Assembly (NCBI GenBank): GCA_002328485.1
Contig: DCUF01000089.1
Location: forward strand, 1 to 8,574
Reading direction: 5' to 3'
Length of the DNA stretch: 8,574 nucleotides
From: Deltaproteobacteria bacterium UBA2221
GTDB lineage: Bacteria > Desulfobacterota > Syntrophorhabdia > Syntrophorhabdales > WCHB1-27
The translations under genes were made by a program, and so were the position numbers. Shown here piece after piece: positions 1 to 5,144 of the stretch. The first letter of the stretch is position 1. Each line of letters starts with the position of its first letter. The notes below the pieces were generated by a model. It ran no database searches. It saw nothing but the letters and a program-made list of their open reading frames with translations, and was not told the origin of the DNA.

Positions 1-1
1 T

Positions 2-1027
2 GACCGTGCCGATCTGGTTGAGTTTTATGAGAACACTGTTGGCGATGCCTTTGCCTATACCTTCCATCAATATCTTGGGGTTGGTTACAAAGATATCGTC
101 CCCTACAATCTGAACCTTAGACCCGCATGTATCCGTGAGGAGCTTCCAGCCATCCCAGTCGTTCTGAGCCAGGCCGTCTTCGATGGAGACGATAGGATAG
201 TCCTTGATGAGACCCTCATAGAATGTCACGAACTCTGCTGAACTCAGTACCTTGCCCTCGATGGTATATTTGCCGTCTTTGTAGAGCTCACTCGCGGCAG
301 TATCGATGGCCAGCAACACGTCGGAACCCGCCTTGTAACCCGCCTTTTCGATTGCCGTCAACAGCATGTCCAGTGCGTCACGGGTTGAGGATATCTGAGG
401 TGCGAAACCGCCCTCGTCCCCAACGCCGGTGGTCAATCCTTTGGACTTCAGGACATCCTTCAAGGTGTGAAAAACCTCAATCCCGCATCTCAGGGCATCT
501 TTGTAGAAATCGAATCCTGCCGGAACGATCATAAATTCCTGAACATCGAGTGGGTTCTGGGCGTGGGCGCCACCGTTTATAACATTCATCTGGGGAACGG
601 GGAGTTCTCTTGCCCGCACCCCTCCCAGATAACGATAAAGAGGGAGATCGAGGAAATCTGCAGCGGCCCGTGCAGCGGCCATGGACACGCCGAGGATCGC
701 GTTTGCCCCCAGCTTGCTCTTGTTGTCCGTTCCGTCGAGTTCGATCAACAGGTTATCTATGTATGTCTGCTCGGTTACTTCCTGCCCCTCAAGTTTTGGG
801 GCGATAATCTCATTGACATTGTTCACGGCATTGAGCACGCCTTTGCCCGAAAATCTATCCTTTTCACCGTCGCGAAGCTCCAGGGCCTCTCTTTCGCCGG
901 TCGATGCCCCGGATGGCACCATGGCACGCCCCACGATGCCACTTTCCAGAACCACTTCCACCTCGACGGTTGGGTTTCCCCTGCTATCAAAAATCTCACG
1001 TGCGTATATCTCGTATATCGTTGACAT
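2..1027 (-). CDS. eno: Enolase (phosphopyruvate hydratase), C-terminus cut by window edge
   Basis: Enolase interconverts 2-phosphoglycerate and phosphoenolpyruvate in cytoplasmic glycolysis and gluconeogenesis. The window holds the first 342 residues; the family is usually about 420-430, so roughly 85 C-terminal residues lie beyond the left edge. Visible hallmarks are the N-terminal REIFDSRGNPTVEVEV segment, the mobile catalytic loop PSGASTG (38-44), NGGAHAQN with H155, QEFM with E164, GDEGG with E205 (catalytic acid/base by family homology), metal ligands D242 (AIDTAASE), E283 (SIEDGL) and D310 (GDDIFVTN), and catalytic K335 in LIKLNQIGT. The ATG at 1025-1027 is preceded at 6 bases by a strong AGGAGG ribosome site. 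The gene is separated by 250 bases from the cobalt-transport operon upstream on the same strand and has a structured leader. Nothing suggests damage; identity is certain. Confidence 0.98.
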   Translation of the reverse strand, partial: MSTIYEIYAREIFDSRGNPTVEVEVVLESGIVGRAMVPSGASTGEREALELRDGEKDRFSGKGVLNAVNNVNEIIAPKLEGQEVTEQTYIDNLLIELDGTDNKSKLGANAILGVSMAAARAAADFLDLPLYRYLGGVRARELPVPQMNVINGGAHAQNPLDVQEFMIVPAGFDFYKDALRCGIEVFHTLKDVLKSKGLTTGVGDEGGFAPQISSTRDALDMLLTAIEKAGYKAGSDVLLAIDTAASELYKDGKYTIEGKVLSSAEFVTFYEGLIKDYPIVSIEDGLAQNDWDGWKLLTDTCGSKVQIVGDDIFVTNPKILMEGIGKGIANSVLIKLNQIGTV

Positions 1028-1277
1028 GGGTGGCCTCCTTTTGAAATTATGAACGAGAAAATGGATGGAGCTATGGTCTGAGGATATCATAGCTCCTCAG
1101 GACAATCAATAATTTACCCTGCTGTGTTTTGGCCTTCGGAGAGCGGTATCGATTCTTAAGAAGCGTTTTTTGACGGGGGAGGGCAGGGAGAACATCCGCT
1201 GTTGCCCTCGGCCGTGTATACCTTGTTTATACCCCGGTACGGCGGGGCACAGCAAACGAGTCTATGTGGTTGTCATG
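1028..1277. other. Intergenic region between cobalt-transport operon and enolase
   Basis: This 250-base stretch holds no supported gene. Besides the enolase-leader hairpins it contains a 7-bp inverted repeat (1179-1185 with 1203-1209, GAGGGCA/TGCCCTC, 17-base loop) and a 5-bp one (1232-1236 with 1243-1247, CCCCG/CGGGG). Neither is followed by a T-run on the minus strand, so I cannot assign an intrinsic terminator to the cobalt operon. A TATAAA hexamer on the minus strand lies 18 bases after TTGCTG and is a weak candidate enolase promoter, with the CCCCG hairpin in its spacer. Confidence 0.4.
1067..1100 (-). promoter_or_regulatory. Two overlapping, mutually exclusive hairpins in the enolase leader
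   Basis: Two perfect inverted repeats share bases just upstream of enolase. One pairs 1067-1075 with 1088-1096 (9 bp, GGAGCTATG/CATAGCTCC, 12-base loop). The other pairs 1078-1084 with 1094-1100 (7 bp, CTGAGGA/TCCTCAG, 9-base loop). Both need bases 1094-1096, so only one can form fully at a time. In the enolase transcript the 7-bp hairpin would emerge first. No T-run follows either one, so this is not an ordinary terminator. It could be an mRNA-stability or regulatory element, a protein-binding dyad, or chance. The pairing is seen directly; the function is unknown. Confidence 0.45.
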
Positions 1278-1610
1278 CTACTCCTTCTTCACGAGCATCT
1301 TCGCCAGCCCAAACACTATTCCGCCTGCCAACCCTATCCCGATAAGGGCGGACAAGATATACGAGCCGGATTGAGCCCCCAGGGAGGCATCCTCCGATCC
1401 GAAATTGTAATCGGGCACTGGCGCCTTCCACAGGTCGGCTGTTTGTTTGAGCCTTTCGGGCACGTAGCCGAGCACCTTCTGAAGTGTATCGGTTCCCCAT
1501 TCGCCCCAGGCATCTTCAGCGTTAAAGACAGAAGGTACGATGAGACCGAGGGGTGCGAGCAGCGCCAAGACGACCAGACCAATCCACAGTTTCTTCGTGA
1601 CAGCTATCAT
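1278..1610 (-). CDS. CbiN-like / PDGLE-type small membrane component of a cobalt/nickel ECF transporter
   Basis: This 110-residue protein has two hydrophobic segments, about residues 7-28 and 83-103, flanking a periplasmic-looking middle with WGEWG and GYVPERL...DLWKAPVPDYNF. That pattern and size fit the PDGLE/CbiN-like accessory subunits encoded next to CbiM, which help the S component bind and move the metal ion. The ATG overlaps the cbiM stop codon in an ATGA, and a GGGAGG inside the end of cbiM serves as ribosome site, so the two are translationally coupled. Classical operons continue with cbiQ and cbiO. Here a good SD (AAGGAG) overlaps this gene's end and an ATG follows the stop by one base, but that frame closes after four codons. 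Family assignment is good; metal specificity (Co or Ni) cannot be read from the sequence. Confidence 0.83.
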   Translation of the reverse strand: MIAVTKKLWIGLVVLALLAPLGLIVPSVFNAEDAWGEWGTDTLQKVLGYVPERLKQTADLWKAPVPDYNFGSEDASLGAQSGSYILSALIGIGLAGGIVFGLAKMLVKKE

Positions 1611-2293
1611 GCGATGCCTCCCTTCATGGCATAGGCTGGGGTATCCTGGTGTTTAAGGATATAGGAAAAGAGAAGGGCTGTCACGAGACCTTCTGCAATA
1701 CCGAAGAAGAGGAAATGCTCAATCCCCATGGCTGGGAGAGCGATGGAGAGCGGATAGGGTGCGTAAAGGGGCCTCCCGTCGGCGCCATGGGCAATCAGGG
1801 GTTGAATGCCGAATTGTACGGCAGCGAAGAGAGATGCAATACACAACCCCAGGTATCCTGCGAGAAAAGATGCTACATTCGTAATCTTTTTCCCGCTTCG
1901 TTTCCCCTTCACCGCTTTGAAGGTCCAGTAGGAGACGAAGGGCATGACGATAGCCATGTTAAAGATGTTGGCCCCAATGGCGGTTATGCCCCCGTCACCG
2001 AACACCAGGGCTTGAACGATCAAGGCGATTGACACGGCGATCACCGCAGTCCACGGTCCCAAAAGAAGGGCGACAATACCTGCCCCCACAGCATGGCCTG
2101 TGGTCCCGCCGGGTACCGGAATGTTGAACATCTGAATGAGAAAGGTGAAGGCGGCGGCCATAGCCAGGTAGGGTACCTCTTTGGTAGATACCTCAGTTTT
2201 TACCTTTTTGAGGGCTACCGCCAGGACACACCCGGAGACCGCGTAAAGAGGAAGATACGTTTGGGGGCTGAGATAGCCATCGGGGATATGCAT
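1607..2293 (-). CDS. cbiM: CbiM, substrate-binding (S) component of a cobalt/nickel ECF transporter
   Basis: Inner-membrane S component of an energy-coupling-factor transporter for Co2+ (or Ni2+), 228 residues, normal family length. It starts with the diagnostic MHIPDGYLSPQT. In the related NikM the metal is held by the N-terminal Met1 and His2 and by a His near residue 67, and this protein has H2 and H67 in GGTTGHAVGAG. Several hydrophobic helices follow, ending with GIEHFLFFGIAEGLVTALLFSYI. The ATG has AAGGAGGT six bases upstream. It sits 11 bases after the outer-membrane barrel gene and overlaps the CbiN-like gene by 4 bases, so the three form one operon. Transport with full energy coupling would need CbiQ and CbiO, which are not in this window; CbiMN pairs alone are known to have basal activity in some bacteria. 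Cobalt is favoured over nickel only because of the B12-box-like leader. Confidence 0.95.
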   Translation of the reverse strand: MHIPDGYLSPQTYLPLYAVSGCVLAVALKKVKTEVSTKEVPYLAMAAAFTFLIQMFNIPVPGGTTGHAVGAGIVALLLGPWTAVIAVSIALIVQALVFGDGGITAIGANIFNMAIVMPFVSYWTFKAVKGKRSGKKITNVASFLAGYLGLCIASLFAAVQFGIQPLIAHGADGRPLYAPYPLSIALPAMGIEHFLFFGIAEGLVTALLFSYILKHQDTPAYAMKGGIA

Positions 2294-2304
2294 GGGACCT
2301 CCTT

Positions 2305-3063
2305 TTAGAACCTAAAGGTCAGACCGACAAGGATGGTATGATCGGCCTCGCTCTTGGTCAGACCGTACTTGTAGCCGGCATCAACGTCAAAGGCATCGGA
2401 CACCGAGTAGATCAGACCGCCCAAAAGAAAAGCAGGGTCTGAGTCTGTCGTCGGGTCATCGCCCCTCTCAACGCCGATGTTTGCAACAGCCCTCAGATTC
2501 TTTGTCAGTAGATACTCCGATGCCAGTGAGGCGTGCCAGAGATCCTTTTTGGTGTCTTCCTTATTCTCATTTCGGTAGTACCCAAGGTTGAGATGAAACA
2601 TCCACGGCGTGAGCTCCTTGGTCGCAATGAAGAAGGCCCTGTAGGTGACCTTACCCGTGCCCAACCCTTTCTCGTCATCACCGGTGGGGAGCGTAATGCC
2701 AGGCTTCAAGGCAAGAGAAAGGCCGTCTTTCTCATAGAACCGCCACTTAAGGTCAAAGGACATATCGGCAACGCCATTCTCTCGCGTGGTGCCTTCTGAG
2801 TCTCGGGTTCTGACCCACTGATAGGGGGCGCCGAGAACGAAATCCATAGTGTCCATGAGTCCATAGGTGACAGTAGTCGAGATTTCAGAATTATTCTCCT
2901 TCTCCCCCCTTTCGTGCTCATGTTCATACTGACCATCCAATTCAAGCTGCCACTTCCCTTTGCCTTGTGTCCCTGCGTCATCGGTTATGAGAGGATGGGC
3001 GGCAAAGACCGCCGAGACTGACAGATAAAACAAAAAGACAATGAGCGAAACAATCCGTAGCAT
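2305..3063 (-). CDS. Outer-membrane beta-barrel protein, 'MetA-pathway of phenol degradation' transporter-like family
   Basis: A 252-residue exported protein. A Sec signal peptide runs to about residue 22 (hydrophobic stretch ending SAVFA, then AHPL). The mature part is a run of alternating polar and hydrophobic strands rich in aromatic residues: YGLMDTMDFVLGAPYQW, DMSFDLKWRFYE, LSLALKPGITLPTGDD, FHLNLGYY, FDVDAGYKYGL. It ends in a terminal phenylalanine (LVGLTFRF), the usual signal for barrel assembly. This matches the family labelled putative phenol-degradation transporter, whose true substrates are mostly unknown. As first gene of the operon with cbiM, preceded by a possible cobalamin-responsive leader, it is probably an outer-membrane channel for cobalt or a cobalt chelate; that role is inference. 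The ATG has AGGAGG seven bases upstream. Confidence 0.8.
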   Translation of the reverse strand: MLRIVSLIVFLFYLSVSAVFAAHPLITDDAGTQGKGKWQLELDGQYEHEHERGEKENNSEISTTVTYGLMDTMDFVLGAPYQWVRTRDSEGTTRENGVADMSFDLKWRFYEKDGLSLALKPGITLPTGDDEKGLGTGKVTYRAFFIATKELTPWMFHLNLGYYRNENKEDTKKDLWHASLASEYLLTKNLRAVANIGVERGDDPTTDSDPAFLLGGLIYSVSDAFDVDAGYKYGLTKSEADHTILVGLTFRF

Positions 3064-3127
3064 GAGTGCCTCCTGAGCAGTATGTGCGTGAAGTTGACAA
3101 GGTTTCGGCCCGGAGTGTCTGCGGCGT

Positions 3128-3188
3128 CAAAAGAAAAGCCACGAGACAACTCTGGCCGGTCTTCTGACCGCCTGTTTGCCTTCGTGGC
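3128..3188 (-). ncRNA. Structured leader with B12-box-like hairpin and T-rich tail; possible cobalamin riboswitch segment or terminator
   Basis: On the minus strand, GCCACGA (3182-3188) can pair with TCGTGGC (3138-3144), followed by TTTTCTTTTG (3128-3137), like an intrinsic terminator with a large branched loop. Inside the loop, GGTCAGAAGACCGGCC (within 3153-3171) matches about 15 of 18 positions of the cobalamin-riboswitch B12 box consensus (RAGYCMGGAGACCKGCC plus one). It forms a GGTC-AGAA-GACC hairpin. GCCAC and GAAGGC just before it resemble two other conserved riboswitch pieces, the GCCACTG and GGGAAGGC elements, but with the usual intervening loop missing. Further upstream on the same strand, around 3319-3352, GGGTAAAGCTCC and CCGCAAC weakly resemble the 5' core, but they lie about 130 bases away, farther than normal. 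The element leads into the barrel-cbiM operon, a common place for such riboswitches. The B12-box match is seen; cobalamin binding is inference. Confidence 0.5.
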
Positions 3189-3195
3189 AGAGATG

Positions 3196-3225
3196 AGATT
3201 AGCAGAAAGCTGGAACAATTGTCAA
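3196..3225 (-). promoter_or_regulatory. Sigma70-type promoter for the cobalt-transport operon
   Basis: The minus strand has a consensus -35, TTGACA (3220-3225), an 18-base spacer, and -10 TAATCT (3196-3201) preceded by TGC, giving an extended -10. The predicted start, near 3189, falls directly at the first base pair of the GCCACGA stem. If this is the working promoter, the B12-box hairpin sits at the extreme 5' end of a leader of about 125 bases and a full-length cobalamin riboswitch cannot be on that transcript. Confidence 0.55.
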
Positions 3226-3397
3226 GGGATAATATCCTCAAGAAACATGGCCAATACCCTGTCCCGTCCGGTGCCCGACCGCAATCGATCTTCTCTACAG
3301 ACCGTGTCAAGCCCGCTCCCCTGTTGCGGTCCCCTTCTTGGAGCTTTACCCGTTCGGATATCTGTGGTAGTAAGTAGAAAAGGGCTCTATTCCAGAA

Positions 3398-3826
3398 ATG
3401 ACGCGCTCAATTTTTCTCCTCTTTGCCCTGATCCTCGGCCTATGCTGGTTGCCGCCGGGCTGGACCGGCCAGCCGGGAGAAACCGAACAGCAGCCGCAAC
3501 GGGTACTAATGACTCTCACTATCACTGATAACGGAAAGGAAATCGAGGTAAAGCAAGAAGATGCGTTGCGCGTTGAGCTTGAGGGTGCGGGGGCAACGGG
3601 CTACCTGTGGCAGATAAGGGATCTGGACAGGTCGAGGCTCGATCTTGTTAACCAGAGCACGAGGGTGCTGCTCTCGGATGGAAGAATGGGGGGTCCCGTT
3701 CTGTCCGTTTTTACCTTCAAGGCCCTGTCAAAGGGAACCGTCGTTCTGACTATCGATTACTTCCGCCCCTGGGAGGGCAGGGAGAAATCGGAGAAGACCT
3801 TCTCTGTCAAGATCAACATTGTTTGA
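3398..3826 (+). CDS. Exported chagasin-type cysteine-protease inhibitor (inhibitor family I42)
   Basis: A 142-residue protein with an N-terminal hydrophobic signal (about residues 4-22), so it is probably periplasmic or secreted. The LGLC stretch is not a proper lipobox, making a lipoprotein unlikely. The mature domain of about 110 residues shows the three inhibitory loops of chagasin-like proteins: GATGYLWQ (65-72, the NPTTGYxW loop), DGRMGGPVLSVFTFKAL (94-110, the glycine-rich loop leading into FTFKAL), and YFRPWE (121-126, the RPW loop). These loops block the active-site cleft of papain-like proteases in characterised members. The first loop has GAGATGY rather than NPTTGY. The ribosome site is weak (AAGGG about 12 bases upstream of the ATG), so the exact start is less certain than the identity. 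No papain-like protease gene lies in the window. It converges with the thioesterase fusion gene, 38 bases apart. Confidence 0.85.
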   Translation: MTRSIFLLFALILGLCWLPPGWTGQPGETEQQPQRVLMTLTITDNGKEIEVKQEDALRVELEGAGATGYLWQIRDLDRSRLDLVNQSTRVLLSDGRMGGPVLSVFTFKALSKGTVVLTIDYFRPWEGREKSEKTFSVKINIV

Positions 3827-3864
3827 TCGGTCATGACACGGGGTGCGCAACTTCATACCTCGCT

Positions 3865-4731
3865 CTATGCCGACTTCGTCCTTCGTCTTGCCTCATATTT
3901 CGCCTGCGCCTCGTTGAACAGCCTTTGTTCTTCTTCTGTGCTGATGATGAGCGGCGGCATGGGGACCGCCTTTCCTTGTTTATCGACAGCTACCATAACG
4001 AACTCCGCTGTATGGGTGGGTAGCTTCGCTTCGGTAAAGAGCTTCTCTCCGTAGACCTCAACCCTGACCGTAGCAGAGGAGTGTCTGACGAAAATGAGCT
4101 GGGAATGGATGATAATCAGATCGCCGACCTTCACGGGATTCAAGAACTTGATCTCATCCACCGTGGCCGTCACGGTGAAGGTATGACAGTGGCGCATGGC
4201 TGCCACACCTGCAGCGTTGTCCATCAACTTCATGAGTTCGCCGCCATGCACATTGCCGACCGGGTTTGCCTGGTCGGGCAGCATCAGGTGGGCCATGTAC
4301 GTTCGGGAATGTCCGACGGTACGGCCTTTTATTTCTTGACCGGTTTCCACTGATTGGCTGACCGTTGTCAAAATCTGCGCGTGGTTCCTTTCAACATCAC
4401 ACAATCTGCGGAAGAAATCGGCAATCTCGCGAAATCCCTCCCTTTCGGCAACCCTCGCTGCCTCAGGGTAGACCGTTTCAGCCTCCTCGTGTTCCTTGGC
4501 TATTGCCATCTCCAGGCCTCGTTTCAGGTCGTCCATGGTTTCGAGGAATCTGAAACTGTGACGAGCGTGTTCCATCTCATTTTCAGCGGTAGCCAGGTAG
4601 ATGTCCGCTACCTCTGACTGCCCCGCCTCCTTTGCCGCCTGTGCCATCTCTCCATAACGGAAGGAGATATAGAGTTCGTCCGCAAGGATCTTTCTCAGAT
4701 TCTGTTCTGTTTCGCTGCCATGTAGTTTCAT
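3865..4731 (-). CDS. Fusion of rubrerythrin-type diiron domain and hotdog acyl-CoA thioesterase
   Basis: A 288-residue cytoplasmic protein with two domains in one continuous frame. Residues about 5-128 are a four-helix ferritin-like domain of rubrerythrin type, without a rubredoxin module. The expected diiron ligands are all present: E19, E52 and H55 (ENEMEHA), E80 and E83 (KEHEEAETVYP), E114 and H117 (ERNH). The YPEAAR...EREGFREIADFF stretch is typical of rubrerythrins. Residues about 138-288 are a YciA/BACH-like hotdog thioesterase: DQANPVGNVHGGELMKLMD with N156 and the catalytic-type D171, then TATVDEIKFLNPVKVGDL and the RVEVYGE strand. Such enzymes hydrolyse acyl-CoA to free acid and CoA. 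Rubrerythrins reduce peroxide using diiron. Why they are joined is unknown; possibilities are redox control of the thioesterase or a structural oligomerisation role. The ATG has AAGGAG six bases upstream. It is monocistronic here. Confidence 0.9.
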   Translation of the reverse strand: MKLHGSETEQNLRKILADELYISFRYGEMAQAAKEAGQSEVADIYLATAENEMEHARHSFRFLETMDDLKRGLEMAIAKEHEEAETVYPEAARVAEREGFREIADFFRRLCDVERNHAQILTTVSQSVETGQEIKGRTVGHSRTYMAHLMLPDQANPVGNVHGGELMKLMDNAAGVAAMRHCHTFTVTATVDEIKFLNPVKVGDLIIIHSQLIFVRHSSATVRVEVYGEKLFTEAKLPTHTAEFVMVAVDKQGKAVPMPPLIISTEEEQRLFNEAQAKYEARRRTKSA

Positions 4732-5144
4732 ATTTCTCCTTAGTGCCGTTAACCCACGGCTTCGTTGTGCGGTTCAGGGCCCGGCGCTTCCTGAGAAGAC
4801 GAAGAATCGAAAGAGGCCACTCCCTGGTTTCGCCCTAATCTTTCCCTTGATCATTCTTGCTCATCACACTTTATATGACAAGGGCAAATGGATCGCTTAC
4901 CACCCTGACAAAGGTTGACCAGGCAGAAACGTGCGCTCCATCTCCTTATAAAAACAGAAAGTCGAACCAGTCTCGTTCCGTTGTTTCGGTCGCCATCCTC
5001 GTTAATTATCGCTCAGAGCCCCTGGAAACCACTACGTTTTTCGTGCTAAAGTAAAGGTTGAGGGCGTGGCACGGGGCAAAGACATGAAGATACCGGGCCA
5101 AAGCCAACCACCGTGGGATGTCCCCGTATTTTGGGGGGTAAGAT
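4732..5144. other. Divergent intergenic region before the histidine kinase gene
   Basis: This 413-base stretch separates the minus-strand fusion gene from the plus-strand kinase gene. A small frame at 4857-5054 has no recognisable product and no good ribosome site, so I see no gene. Contents I can point to are the minus-strand promoter candidate, a partial plus-strand sigma54-like match at 4882-4897 (gGGCAaA, four bases, TcGCT), a weak plus-strand TTGTTT with AATTAT at 17 bases (around 4981-5009), and CCCC (5122-5125) that could pair with the GGGGGG ribosome site (5133-5138) of the kinase gene. None is strong. Confidence 0.4.
4853..4881 (-). promoter_or_regulatory. Possible sigma70-type promoter for the rubrerythrin-thioesterase gene
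   Basis: On the minus strand TTGTCA (4876-4881, 5 of 6 to consensus), a 17-base spacer and AAGAAT (4853-4858, 4 of 6) lie about 120 bases before the start codon. Spacing is ideal but the -10 is only fair, and no experimental or comparative support is available. Confidence 0.35.

Larger units (their letters stand above)
3064..3397. other. Divergent intergenic region between cobalt operon and protease-inhibitor gene
   Basis: No gene is supported in this 334-base stretch. It holds the minus-strand promoter and B12-box leader listed separately, plus a perfect 8-bp inverted repeat (3277-3284 GACCGCAA with 3324-3331 TTGCGGTC, 39-base loop) and a short palindrome, GGATATTATCC on the minus strand, near 3229-3239. 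I see no convincing promoter for the plus-strand gene at 3398. Confidence 0.5.

Noticed and set aside
467..1024. Plus-strand frame of 185 codons
   Set aside because: It lies entirely antisense to enolase, whose conserved motifs fix the true frame; its product resembles nothing known to me.
1151..1171. TTCTTAAGAA palindrome followed by six Ts on the plus strand, considered as a terminator
   Set aside because: The stem is only a few base pairs with a mismatch, and no plus-strand gene ends there.
1170..1634. Plus-strand frame of 154 codons
   Set aside because: It is antisense to the CbiN-like gene and has no credible ribosome site or recognisable domain.
3811..3828. GATCAA/TTGATC hairpin at the end of the protease-inhibitor gene, considered as a terminator
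   Set aside because: The stem is short and AT-rich, overlaps the stop codon, and no T-run follows on either strand.
4857..5054. Small plus-strand frame in the 413-base intergenic region
   Set aside because: No ribosome site, no recognisable domain, and the sequence looks non-coding.
5067..5082. TGGCACG just before the kinase gene, resembling a sigma54 -24 element
   Set aside because: The -12 GC is missing at the required spacing; bases 5080-5081 are AG.
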